NCBI GenBank assembly: GCA_913057435.1
Contig: CAJXNY010000015.1
Location: 1 to 64,000 of the forward strand
Reading direction: 5' to 3'
DNA length: 64,000 nt
Source of the DNA: an uncultured Oceanospirillaceae bacterium
Lineage (GTDB): Bacteria; Pseudomonadota; Gammaproteobacteria; Pseudomonadales; Balneatricaceae
Shown here: one piece after another, positions 19,189 to 28,700 of the stretch
How positions within the stretch are numbered: position 1 is the stretch's first letter
Layout of the letters: each line of letters opens with the position of its first letter
Program-made: the position numbers and the translations under genes
Notes under the pieces: model-generated
Seen by the model: only the letters and a program-made list of their open reading frames with translations
The model's database searches: none
Told to the model about the DNA's origin: nothing

Positions 19189-20793
19189 TTATAACCCACT
19201 CACTCGAATTTCCTGATCAGCGGTCTGTTTCAGGCGGAAGTGTTCATCTCTGCGCCCCTGTTTATAGAGATGCAGGGTCTTGGCGCTTCGCGCCATGGTG
19301 GTAATCTGGTGTACAACATCTTCCAGTAACACAATGCTGTTTTTATCGTGACGGTTCGGACGGTAGCCATTAACGACGGCCTGCATCAACTCCAGCAGAT
19401 TAATGCTAACCAACACAGGTGCCAACGGCTCATCGCCAACGGAAATCTGCAACTGAAACGCGGATTGGTCTGTGACATGCGTTTTCTGAATTTTCTTATA
19501 CTCAACGCTCAGCTCAAGCTCCGCAGCCATTACATAGTCGCCGCGAGTGGTGATAAAAAACTCATCTTTATTCAGGACAGGCGCATTGCGGTTAGCGAAG
19601 CGGTTGATCGCTGCAAACACCACATCACCGTAAAAATGGCGCAGCTTCTGTTTCTGATCATTGTCGCCATCATATGCGTTGTGCAAGCGCCAGGCGGCAC
19701 AATAACCCTGCAGAGCATTATCACTGAATACTTCTTCAAACGGGCAAAGAAACGGATTTTCCGTAAATAACCGGCTATACCGCACCAAGTAGAAGAGACG
19801 CAGTATCGAACAACCAGAAAGATCAGCATCAACCCCCAGCTTTTCCCGCATCACGGCACAAAAATCTCCGTAAGCAGGGTCGGTGATACCCAGCGTATGA
19901 TCCACCAAGAAACGGTCTAATTGACGGTTGCGTGTGACCGAAGGGTCAAAATCCGCCACGCAGGCCAGTAATTCGTTGTCACCACCTGCAAACAGATTAT
20001 CGAACAGGTAACCCGGCCCCGTCAGAATGCTATAGATAAAGTCGAGCAACATACGCGCAGTAATAAACTGATCTTTGCGCACACGAGCCTGGAACAACAG
20101 CTCGACAATCGCACGCTGCACCGGCTTCAGTCGCAATAAACGGTAATTAGCACAAAGCTTCCGTTCTGCAGCATCGTGACCGCTCAGTTCGAACGGTGCC
20201 CTGAACGGGTTACCCGGATAGTCTCGAACAACGCGGTCCAGAAGCGTAGAGAAGAACGATGATTCGACACCTGTGTCTTCAATGGAAAACTTCGGAAAGG
20301 CCTCGAAATCCAGAAAGCTGATATCGCCACTCTGAATCTGTTTGTTGATCAGAAAGCGCTCAGTAGCTGTGCGAATTTTATTGTGAGATTTGTCACCATC
20401 CTGCTGAAAATTGCCGAGCATACCTATATTGATGCCGACGACTAGCGGAAGGTTCGTTGCTTGCTGTCGTGTGAAGAGTTCATTCAGCGTTTGAATCGCT
20501 GTTTTTGACGACTCGAAACTATGGGTCGCATCCAGGTGAAACTCAACGTTTGTATAGAGCCTGTCATATCGAGTCAGAATTTCTGATTTTCCATCACCAC
20601 TGCTGCCACAGAGAAACAAAATTCCCCCAGGCTGAAGTCTGTCCAGCTTGGATTTGAACGCCGCCTCAATCTCAGTAGTTACATACAGGTGGCGTTTTAA
20701 ACCCTCGAATTGCGGGTCGGTGATATCTCCCCGAGTCGTTACAGCGTAAGGAGATGACTTAGACAATACACTTAACGCTTCACTCAGCTTCAT
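19189..20793 (-). CDS. dptF: DptF, restriction ATPase
   Basis: A 534-aa AAA-type protein with Walker A CGSSGDGKSEI near residue 61 and the start MKLSEALSVLSKSSPYAVTTRGDITDP in shortened form matching the DptF family. It is the first gene of the minus-strand operon dptF-dptG-dptH-AIPR. The site upstream of the ATG is weak. The 328-bp space to the next upstream gene must hold the restriction promoter, separate from the dndBCDE promoter 15 kb away. Confidence 0.92.
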   Translation of the reverse strand: MKLSEALSVLSKSSPYAVTTRGDITDPQFEGLKRHLYVTTEIEAAFKSKLDRLQPGGILFLCGSSGDGKSEILTRYDRLYTNVEFHLDATHSFESSKTAIQTLNELFTRQQATNLPLVVGINIGMLGNFQQDGDKSHNKIRTATERFLINKQIQSGDISFLDFEAFPKFSIEDTGVESSFFSTLLDRVVRDYPGNPFRAPFELSGHDAAERKLCANYRLLRLKPVQRAIVELLFQARVRKDQFITARMLLDFIYSILTGPGYLFDNLFAGGDNELLACVADFDPSVTRNRQLDRFLVDHTLGITDPAYGDFCAVMREKLGVDADLSGCSILRLFYLVRYSRLFTENPFLCPFEEVFSDNALQGYCAAWRLHNAYDGDNDQKQKLRHFYGDVVFAAINRFANRNAPVLNKDEFFITTRGDYVMAAELELSVEYKKIQKTHVTDQSAFQLQISVGDEPLAPVLVSINLLELMQAVVNGYRPNRHDKNSIVLLEDVVHQITTMARSAKTLHLYKQGRRDEHFRLKQTADQEIRVSGL

Positions 20794-21121
20794 GCAAATT
20801 CCAGCTCAACAACGGTTCAAATGATATGTTGAGGAAACTGTTCAGAAAGAAACGAGGGAGCTGGGCTGATAATGTGGATAGCACACAATCATTGGCAAAC
20901 GACGTTTAGACGGCATCGCACAGAGCAGTTGACCTTAACGACATTGAAGCAATAACGCTCAATGGTAGTGAAGTGGGTACTGTGCCATCCCTGGATGATC
21001 TGAACATTCCTGCGCGGAGCCTATCAATAACCTGATAGGGGCGTACAGCTTTTTTCATCGATTATCAGCTTCACTCAGGGCAAACACTTTTACACAGAGA
21101 CAGCCTAAGAGGGGAGAACAA
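20794..21121. other. Non-coding stretch upstream of dptF with a possible gene remnant
   Basis: No complete gene is seen in these 328 bp. One plus-strand frame stays open for 41 codons (20910-21032, ending TGA) and reads like protein (...VDLNDIEAITLNGSEVG...) but has no ATG; it may be a decayed gene. A hairpin CCTATCA/TGATAGG lies at 21020-21039. The dptF promoter should be in the left half, but no clear -35/-10 pair stands out. Confidence 0.4.
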
Positions 21122-21730
21122 CTACATCCTGTATTGTAAAATCACCGTCTGCCAGCGGACCGCCTCGCGGTTCAGGCAGTCCTGCGCCAGGGTCTGATTA
21201 TCCGGTAATTCGAGGGTCAGGCCCAGAGGCTGAGCCAGTTCGATCAATTCATCCACGGATACCGGATACATGGGCCGCCCAGGTTCTGAAGGGCCATGGC
21301 GCAAGCTGATCACTAGTAAGCCGTTATCAGCCAATAGCGTACTGAGCCTGGCCAGGGCCGGGGCACGTTGCGCAGTGGGCAGGTGCATCCAGACGGCAGA
21401 GAGCAGGATCAGCTGAAAGCGCCCGGCGCCTTCCGCCAGCGTTATCAGCTGCGGGAGCTGATCATCCCGCCATTCAATTCCGTCGTCAGGACTCTGCTGC
21501 GCCAGCTGGCGCAACCCGGTGGCCGGTTCAATGGCGGTCACCTGCCAGCCTAATTGCTGCAGGCCACGCGCATCGCGACCACTGCCCGCCCCGACATCCA
21601 GCGCCTGACCAACCGGCATGGCCGCCAGCCGGGGTAGCCAGCTCTGGTGCACGGTGCTGAAAGCCAGCGCATCGTACTGCGCAGCCAGGGTGCTGGCGTG
21701 GTGGTGGTAATGGCTAATCGTGTCATTCAT
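21122..21730 (-). CDS. Class I SAM-dependent methyltransferase
   Basis: A 202-aa protein. Motif I is LDVGAGSGRDARGLQ near residue 41, followed by the acidic end of strand 2 in VTAIEPA and the conserved LLSAVWMHL (motif for strand 4). The fold is a Rossmann-type methyltransferase of the Methyltransf_11/25 kind. The substrate is unknown. Codon and base use resemble the host genes. There is no sign that it belongs to the dpt operon, although it reads in the same direction. Confidence 0.87.
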   Translation of the reverse strand: MNDTISHYHHHASTLAAQYDALAFSTVHQSWLPRLAAMPVGQALDVGAGSGRDARGLQQLGWQVTAIEPATGLRQLAQQSPDDGIEWRDDQLPQLITLAEGAGRFQLILLSAVWMHLPTAQRAPALARLSTLLADNGLLVISLRHGPSEPGRPMYPVSVDELIELAQPLGLTLELPDNQTLAQDCLNREAVRWQTVILQYRM

Positions 21731-21974
21731 GGTCGACCCGGTCTGTCATCCTGATACGAGGGCTATCACAGTGCCGTATTTATCAGCGCACTGTAAAGCC
21801 CCGACAGCTGTTATTCATACCCGGCCCGGCTGCGCTGATAGCTATGACCCGTCATTCTGGTCGGCAAAATAGCCACTCCCCTGCCCTTAATCAATTTCCT
21901 TGTCATATCAATGCGATAGGCTGAATGTCTTCGCGGTGAAGACAATCTCGCCGCTTTATAACCAGGGAATGACC

Positions 21975-22241
21975 ATGACACCAGAACAGTCCACTGAAAT
22001 TCAGGATCGTCTTTTCGCACTGGAAGTACTGATGATGCAGATGGGGGCATTGATGACGGCCAAATCGAGCGATCCGTCTGAGATCACTCAGTACTGGCAG
22101 GCCGGTATGGGTGAGCTGGTTAAGCGTGAACCAACGATGCCTGCCGAAGCCGTAGAAGGTATTCGTGAGAAGTATGATCTGCTGGTGTCTTCGATTGAAG
22201 AAACCGCACTGGAGTTCCGCCGCATCGCGGCTGATGCCTGA
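21975..22241 (+). CDS. Small helical protein of unknown function
   Basis: An 88-aa acidic helical protein (MTPEQSTEIQDRLFALEVLMMQMGALM...) with C-terminal IEETALEFRRIAADA. ATG at 21975 is preferred because AGGGA lies 6 nt upstream; an ATG two codons earlier is possible. A family is not recognised. It is the last gene before the prophage boundary. Confidence 0.72.
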   Translation: MTPEQSTEIQDRLFALEVLMMQMGALMTAKSSDPSEITQYWQAGMGELVKREPTMPAEAVEGIREKYDLLVSSIEETALEFRRIAADA

Positions 22242-22553
22242 ACCGGCACCCATAGCAATGCGTCGCAACGGCGCATTGCAGCTTGCTCTACCCCTGCGCT
22301 CTGATAGTTTCCCCTCACACAGCCTGCACTGAACATGTCGAAATGCGTCCGGAACGTATAATACATCGCGACTGCGCAACATTAGCCGAGCTGAAAGGCT
22401 ATCGGGCTTAAAATAGAGACAGGATGATTTCAAATGGAGACGGCACTCAGCAGAAAATATCTGTACTGAGCAGTTCAGGCAATAAAGACAGGAATGAAGA
22501 TTTACTAACGCCACGGCATATTCAGCTGAATTCTGCCGTTAAAAAGAGCTTGA
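22242..22553. other. Non-coding DNA next to the prophage boundary
   Basis: No gene found. An 8-bp hairpin GCAATGCG/CGCATTGC (22255-22279, 9-nt loop) just after the small gene may terminate it, but there is no T-run. This DNA would have lain immediately 3' of the tRNA before the prophage inserted. Confidence 0.5.
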
Positions 22554-22580
22554 TGGTCGGGACGGCAGGATTTGAACCTG
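22554..22580 (-). other. Prophage attachment site (attR): 3' end of a tRNA, probably tRNA-Pro
   Basis: On the minus strand this 27-bp piece holds the T loop (GGTTCAAATCC), the acceptor 3' strand CGTCCCG, discriminator A and CCA. There is no anticodon arm or 5' half. A G72 pairing to C1 and an A73 discriminator point to tRNA-Pro. Such 3' fragments are the duplicate left where an integrase inserts into a tRNA gene. Orientation puts the element to the right and the intact tRNA beyond 64 kb. Confidence 0.82.
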
Positions 22581-22604
22581 TTTCTAGCCACTAAGCCAGA
22601 ACTA

Positions 22605-22622
22605 CCCCAACCCACCCTAACC
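22605..22622 (-). other. G-rich telomere-like stretch, possible G-quadruplex
   Basis: The minus strand reads GGTTAGGGTGGGTTGGGG, four closely spaced G-runs (two, three, three, four), 25 bp inside the prophage end. A two-layer quadruplex could form. Function unknown. Confidence 0.4.
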
Positions 22623-22698
22623 TAACGTTAACCCACGTACTGCAAGGCTTCGGGCGACTCCGGGCTTTTTCATCTAATAGGGTTACGATAGCTATTGA

Positions 22699-22744
22699 TG
22701 GGGCAAATGGGGCAAGTTGTGGGGCAAGCCAAATTAGCCCCAAA
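22699..22744. repeat. TGGGGCAA repeats, candidate integrase arm sites
   Basis: TGGGGCAA occurs three times (22699-22706, 22708-22715, 22720-22727), with an inverted version TTTGGGGCTAA (22734-22744). The spacing of 9 and 12 bp and the site 120-165 bp from the att core fit arm-type binding sites of tyrosine integrases. The integrase itself is not in the window. Confidence 0.5.
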
Positions 22745-23055
22745 CACCGAGCAACATGGCAGACCCTTCCGTTGACATCCTCGCCGCTCAGTGAGCGCTA
22801 GCCTCGAGCATTACGTCCTGCGTGACCAAGTATCAGCACTACTAAGGGGCAGGTTGAACCGAGCCTTGCCTGACCACATGTCTTCCGTTACATGCTGGGG
22901 TGGGCCATAGCGGGGTCATCGAGGTCAAATTCGATGAACGCTCTTAAGTTCTGGCTCTCTTCTCCCCGCCTCAATCAATATTCTCTACAAAATATCCTCA
23001 ATGTGTGATTAGGTCATGACTGTCATTAGGGAGTAATACGATAAGGAATGTAGCT
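22745..23055. other. Non-coding prophage end
   Basis: No gene of useful length is seen on either strand. The last 70 bp (AT-rich, ending AAGGAATGTAGCT) carry the ribosome site and presumably the promoter of the coiled-coil membrane protein at 23056. Confidence 0.45.
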
Positions 23056-23655
23056 ATGTCTGAAAAATTACAAGAACGAGACAACGGCAACACATCTCAG
23101 CCAGCAGGCTTCCAAGGAGTAGAAATTTTCGGCCAACGTTTTTCGTACCCAACGTCATGGCACGGCGTCGCAGCTGTTGCTGTTATTGGCCTGACTATTG
23201 GCGGAGTTGTCTACCTGACTACCAAATGGGCCAGCCCGAAAGAGCTTCAAGCACTTACCGACAGCACCAAGAAAACCCAAGCAACTACCGCCGTGAGCAT
23301 CTCCAAGCAAGCCGCAGTAAATCAAGCCACAAACAGCGCTGTTCAAGACTTGAACAAGAAAATCGAAGAACTTGAGCTGCACATCCGCCGACTATCATTC
23401 AGCAGCACGAAGGGCTCACAAAGCTCTGGCCTGTCATTCACACCAATTCCCGAATCCAGTCCTGATTGGAACCTGACAAATGCTCCGTTGAAAGATCCTC
23501 TCAACTATCTATCCCCGTCACCTATCAGCATCAAAGAGCTGGGCAGCAAAGTTGGTGAATACAATCAGTTCAAAGACTTTTCCGAAAACCCCTACTTATG
23601 GACCCCGCCATCAATGAGGATGCCTCAGCCAGAAGCTGATGGCTCACAGCAATAA
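23056..23655 (+). CDS. Single-pass membrane protein with coiled coil (prophage cargo)
   Basis: A 199-aa protein. After a hydrophilic N terminus, residues 37-56 (GVAAVAVIGLTIGGVVYLTT) are a transmembrane helix, then A/T/Q-rich sequence runs into a coiled coil (VQDLNKKIEELELHIRRL, about 95-115). The tail is Pro/Ser-rich. AAGGAATGTAGCT gives a good ribosome site. The family is not recognised. It lies at the attR end, where lysogenic-conversion genes usually sit, and points away from the late operon. Confidence 0.75.
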   Translation: MSEKLQERDNGNTSQPAGFQGVEIFGQRFSYPTSWHGVAAVAVIGLTIGGVVYLTTKWASPKELQALTDSTKKTQATTAVSISKQAAVNQATNSAVQDLNKKIEELELHIRRLSFSSTKGSQSSGLSFTPIPESSPDWNLTNAPLKDPLNYLSPSPISIKELGSKVGEYNQFKDFSENPYLWTPPSMRMPQPEADGSQQ

Positions 23656-23675
23656 TGATTATTAAGCGATAATCA

Positions 23676-24380
23676 TCACTCAGTACCAACGAACCGATTG
23701 TAATTACCCTGCTTTGCAGCAATGCGCCGGTTCCGCTCCAGCTCCCAGGCATCAACTGGATCTGACTTCGCCCAAGCTTCAAATAGCTGGCGCTGCTTTT
23801 TACTGAGTCTCACCTTGTACCGATCTGCCATATAGAAATAGGTTCTGGCTACGTCACCCCGGATATGGGGTGCAGGCTCAGCAACACGGGCTTTGAAGTC
23901 GATTTCAACATCACAGGCACCGTATGCGCGAGGCTCACCTGCAATCATGTTGAAGCGGAAGTTGGAACGGTCGCCGTTAACTTCACCCACAGCAGGCACC
24001 AGGTTGTGCATATCAGCTTCCATGGCTTTGAACTGAGCATTTTTACGGCAGGCTTTCCGGCCGCCATCTTGCCAGCACTGCAACTGGTGCCCGAATTCCC
24101 ATGCGCTCATCACGTGTTCCCACTCTATGCGTGAGGCACGTTTGGGTTGTTTTCGAGGCTCATAGCCACAGCTTTTCCAGTCCGGGGTCAGGCGTTTTTT
24201 AGAGCTGTTGGGTTTAGGCTTCAGTGAGTAATCACAGCCACAGTAAAACGAAGATTGGTGGTCAGCGTAGACCTGGGTGGTAAGGATTTTTTTCGACTTC
24301 GAGAATGAGGGGCCCGCCAGCGTCACAGCAGGAATAAGGACGGCGGAGATGAATATAGGAAGGGCTTTAAAAAATGACAT
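23676..24380 (-). CDS. Secreted endonuclease I (EndA/NucM family)
   Basis: A 234-aa protein with a Sec signal peptide ([22 protein letters not shown]). The catalytic beta-beta-metal motif is [12 protein letters not shown] near residue 87, followed by [19 protein letters not shown] near 128. Cysteines in YCGCDY, QCW and ACR suggest disulphides, so folding in the periplasm or outside is expected. The enzyme degrades DNA non-specifically. As prophage cargo it could aid nutrient scavenging or block incoming DNA; that is inference. AAGGGAATACG precedes the start. Confidence 0.93.
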   Translation of the reverse strand: MSFFKALPIFISAVLIPAVTLAGPSFSKSKKILTTQVYADHQSSFYCGCDYSLKPKPNSSKKRLTPDWKSCGYEPRKQPKRASRIEWEHVMSAWEFGHQLQCWQDGGRKACRKNAQFKAMEADMHNLVPAVGEVNGDRSNFRFNMIAGEPRAYGACDVEIDFKARVAEPAPHIRGDVARTYFYMADRYKVRLSKKQRQLFEAWAKSDPVDAWELERNRRIAAKQGNYNRFVGTE

Positions 24381-24486
24381 CGTATTCCCTTGAGTTTGTG
24401 GGCATAAAGGACCTGTTGCACATAACCCTCATACTATAAAATCTAGCCTTTCGGGATGAATGACTTTAGTAACAAGGAGGTAGCTA

Positions 24487-25551
24487 ATGGCTACATGGGT
24501 AAACGGCTACTATCGTAGCAATGGCACTTACGTTAGCGGGCACTGGCGCTCTAGCCCTAATGATAGCGTGCTAGATAACTGGTCAACTACCGGTAACACA
24601 AATCCATATACAGGCAAGGAGGGCTGGATTGATCCTTACGGCACGGGAAGCACAGACACCACCTACTCTACCAGCTATGGATCAGGATCATCGACAAGCA
24701 CTCAGAGCACAAGCAATCAAATAAGTGACGATAGTAACTACCCATCTTATTTGACGAACCTGAGCCTATCAGACAGAAACTCTGCTATAACATTGTCATT
24801 TAAGGACTTCACTTCGGCCTATTCCATTGGCTGGGATCGAGATGCTACGTACAGTACAACTCGCGATTACGCGCTACTATACGACACGTTTAAAGTAACT
24901 CTCACCGAAGGTGCTACGTACGATATATATTCTCATAGCTATTTCGACCCATTCATTCTGAAGGTCTACGACGCCAGCGGGACAACCATCGTCGCAAACA
25001 AAGAAAGCAATGATCTCACCTATGGTACGGATAGTATCTCCAACTTTGTAGCGCCATACAGTGGCGAATACTTCATATCTGCTTCCTGGGATCAAGGGGC
25101 TGCTAGCTCGAATAAATTTGTCATGCTGTCAGTATATGAAGACTCGGATACGGTACCTGCAACCGATCCAATCTCGTCACCAGCGACCGCGCCTGTTGAT
25201 CTACCCCCAACAAGCAAAGCAGAAGTAAACACATCGTCCGGTGAGCACAGCACTGCATACTTTCTCCTGGAGCTATCAGCCCCCCTCACTCAAGATGCTA
25301 GCGTAGTGTATGAAACACGTGACGGCTCAGCCACTGCAGGCAGCGACTACATTTATACTTCAGGAACATTAACCATCGGTGCAGGCGGTACTTTCGCTCA
25401 AATCGCGGTCGAGCTCGTAGATGATGATATCGTAGAAAACTCCGAAGAGTTTTTCCTCGCTGTGACCAACCCTACTGGCGGTATATTCCCTGACGGAGAG
25501 GTTGAGCTGTTAGCAAGTCGGACAATAATTGATAACGATTCAATACTCTAA
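24487..25551 (+). CDS. Calx-beta domain surface/secreted protein
   Basis: A 354-aa protein. Residues 1-55 form a short aromatic repeat module (VNGYYRSNGTYVSGHWRS, then NPYTGKEGW). Residues 85-215 look like a bacterial pre-peptidase-like beta-sandwich (YDIYSHSYFDPFILKVYDAS). Residues 240-352 are a Calx-beta domain with DGSATAGSDYIYTSGTLTI and DDDIVENSEEFFLAV, a calcium-binding adhesin fold. There is no classical signal peptide, so export may use a type I route. AAGGAGGTAGCTA is an ideal ribosome site. Probably cell-surface or virion-associated cargo. Confidence 0.8.
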   Translation: MATWVNGYYRSNGTYVSGHWRSSPNDSVLDNWSTTGNTNPYTGKEGWIDPYGTGSTDTTYSTSYGSGSSTSTQSTSNQISDDSNYPSYLTNLSLSDRNSAITLSFKDFTSAYSIGWDRDATYSTTRDYALLYDTFKVTLTEGATYDIYSHSYFDPFILKVYDASGTTIVANKESNDLTYGTDSISNFVAPYSGEYFISASWDQGAASSNKFVMLSVYEDSDTVPATDPISSPATAPVDLPPTSKAEVNTSSGEHSTAYFLLELSAPLTQDASVVYETRDGSATAGSDYIYTSGTLTIGAGGTFAQIAVELVDDDIVENSEEFFLAVTNPTGGIFPDGEVELLASRTIIDNDSIL

Positions 25552-25578
25552 AACAAATCAACTGAGCCCGGGAGCACT

Positions 25579-25752
25579 ATGGAAGCACTGTTCGGCGGCA
25601 TCGCCACCTTCTTGGTGCTCGCATTTCTGGTCGTCTTTCTGAGTGGTGAGGTACACCCACGCAACCAGACAATTAAAGTCTGGTTGCTTACTGGGCTGGC
25701 TATCCCGATCGGCTTCCTGCTACTGACCGGGATTGTCGAGATTATCTATTGA
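25579..25752 (+). CDS. Two-transmembrane microprotein
   Basis: A 57-aa protein (MEALFGGIATFLVLAFLVVF..., ending LTGIVEIIY) made of two hydrophobic helices (about residues 5-21 and 36-54) joined by a short polar turn, EVHPRNQTIK. GGGAGCACT precedes the ATG. It starts 27 bp after the Calx-beta gene on the same strand and overlaps the end of the giant minus-strand gene tail to tail by 11 bp. It could be a small holin-like or envelope protein. No family is recognised. Confidence 0.7.
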   Translation: MEALFGGIATFLVLAFLVVFLSGEVHPRNQTIKVWLLTGLAIPIGFLLLTGIVEIIY

Positions 25753-28700
25753 GCAAGTCGTGAACCACTTTCACCAGCTGGTTCTTTCGCTGTTGGAGAA
25801 CATCCAGCCGCTGACGTTTAGTCTCAGCCGGTAACCCGCCCTGCTTGATCATCTTCATTCGTGAAGTCAGCATACTCAGCTGGCGCTGACGTTTGGCCAG
25901 TGCCTTACGTAAACGCAACTTGCTTCCATGCTCCCGAATGATCGCCTGGGCATCATCCACTTGCCCCAGCTCCTGCAGCTTTCGAACATCGGCATAGAGC
26001 CGGTTCACTTCCTTCAGGCCTTCATAAAATTCAGTCTGGTATTTGGTGTACTGGGGCTTGCTCAGGTCACGATAGAACCGACGCATAGGTTGGTATTCGT
26101 GCCATTCCTTTGTTGGCTCATCGAAGCCACGGGCAAGTTTGCTAGTTGAGTCTGTGACAGCAACAGCTCTCTCACCGAGCCAGCCCAGATAGTTACGCAC
26201 TAAGTAATCCACTTGAACTGGGCTGAGTACGCCCATTGAGTCATTGCCGAAGGCGGCACCGACGGTGCTTTCCAGACCCGCAGATACCCACTTCGCCGGA
26301 TCACTGGTATTGGTTCTACTTCTCAGAGATGGAGATAGGCGTTCCATACTCATCGACTCGATAGGGCGACCGGTGAACTGATCCTTATTCGCCTTGATAT
26401 CCAGCAGCGGCCGGGCAATGTGCGGCACCGGGTTAAAGCTGAAGGTATCTGAAAGCATGTGGCCGAAACGCTCCAGAAACAGCTCTGGCTTTGCCTGGTC
26501 ATCGATCAGCTGCTCCAGCCCACGTTCTGCCATAGTGGCAATGGCTCCCACCTCAAAAGGCTTGGGAATAAAGAAGGCGTGATCACCAACTTTGACAAAC
26601 CAATAGCTATCCTTCTGCCAGTCTTCCAGCGCCCGGTAATCCTCATCGTCTTTGTTCATCAGGTACAACGCCATGGTGGCCAGTGTCAATGCGCCGGTAA
26701 CCACGCTGAAGCGGGCCGCTGCTTGTTTGTCAGCTTTGGTTCCCTTCCCGGACAGCACCTTAGCAATAGGTTTGGCACCTGAGCGGTACAGCTTATCCAG
26801 GCCCTGAATACGCGCATTTAGGAACGGTACGGTGTCGATCAGAAAAGTGATCACAGGGTTCATACCGCGCTGGCTGAAGTCCATCAAATCGCGGCTTTTG
26901 AATGCCGCATACAGCTGGCCCTTATCTTCGTTTTGCTCATAAACAGCGGCCCGGTTGACGTTCTCGAAACCGTCACCAATGTCCTGGTATTTCTCCCAAA
27001 TCTTACGCACCACGCCCAGTGCCTGTGCAGGGTCTTTAATGACCGAAGCCCGGCGCAGTTCACCGTTGATCTGTACCTTCAGCGCGTCGGCATCTTCGCC
27101 GTAGACATGACCAAATGAGAAGGCTCCGCCACTGGCCAGCATCTTGGCCCGGGCACGACTGTCCTTGTTGAATATGCGGTAAGCCTTCGCGCCCTGGTAT
27201 ACGTTTTTGGCCACGTTACCGGATACCTCGCTTGTAGCCGCGGCTTGAAGGGTGTCACGAATCAGGTTGGCGGCGATAAACTGGGGGGATGCTGTCGTGA
27301 AGTTGGTGAATACTCGTTTAAAGCTACGCATCAGTTTCATGCCAGGAAACTTGATAGCAGAGTCGGACATGGTGATCAGCGCCCGGTAAACCAGTGGGTC
27401 ACTGACGTTGTAATAGTGGGCCTTGCCGCCACGCAGTACGAAGGTGGATTGCTTTTTGTCACGGCGGGATTCGGTAGTTGCTTCAGCTGCGCCAATCGCT
27501 TCGGCATTCTCCAGCGCCTTGGCCGCTGCCTGGTTCTTCAGTGAGGCCGTGATCAGATGGTTGAAGTTCATCAAGGTGTTGCCCAGCAGATCGTTCAGAT
27601 TCTGCTCGCCCCCTTTCAACTTTTTGTATGCCTGCTGGCGACTCAGACCACCACCCACGACAGGGCCTTTAACCTCTTCGTCTTCCATGACCCGATAGAA
27701 AGGCACATAGAATTCATCACGCCACATGCTGTGGTTGTCTTCGGAGATGATCCCGGCGTCTTTGGCAATGGTCAGCACATCATCACGGAACTGCTGGAAC
27801 TCGTCGAACACTTGAGTATACAGCTCGTCACGGCCCTTACCGTTGGCGGTTTGCCCCTTATTCAACTTAATGCCGGCCGCAACTTCTTCAGGCGTGAACA
27901 GGCGTTCATCGATAGCAGCTTTATCCTGTTCGATGCCGATCAGCCGGTCAGTGTCCTTGATGAACTTCTTGATGCTGCGAATCTGGCCCGGTGAAACGTC
28001 AGGCTCTGTCAGCATCTGCTGCAGGTTGGCCTTCTCTGATTTGAGTTCTGCAGCTTTATCACGGGCAGCCTGGGCCCGGTCCATAATCGCTTTCGACCGG
28101 TTGGCCGCAATCCAACCCATGAAGCGCTCAACCTCGGCAGAGTCTCCCAGCTTTTTGAGGGTATCAATCAGGCCCTTAGTGCCATTCTGAAGGTCAATCA
28201 CACCGCCCTGGTATTTGATCCGGCCATGGTTAAGCATTGCATTGAGCGCACCATCAGCAGACTGCGCCATCCTGGCCAGTACCCATGAACTGTCCTGAAT
28301 AGACTCTTCAATGACATCTTCGCCCCGGGCTTTCTTATCAACCTCATACAGAGGCGCATACCGGTCAACCAGCTGCTGGCGAACCTTCAGCCGCCAGTTA
28401 TCAGTGATTTCATCAAATCGGCGTTTCAGGCTCTGGACTGTAGTTTCTGGGCCTATTTTGTTCAGAAAGGCGGCTTGGTCTTCATTTAGGTCGTCGAAAT
28501 TTTCAGAAGTAGTGGAACGAGAGAAACGAGACGTGCCTTCTATACTGGGGTTAGGGGTAGTATCATCTACCTCGGAGGAGCTGGGATTCCGCGAATGTGA
28601 TGACGCGGGTGATTCAGGCTCCTTTTTTTGTGCCTCAAAGGAGTGGTCATAATAGCGTTTCCCATCTGCCATCTCTCGCACATCAGCTACTACATCATGC

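Noticed and set aside
22554-22580. A complete tRNA gene
   Set aside because: Only the T loop and acceptor 3' strand with CCA are present; no anticodon arm or 5' half on either side.
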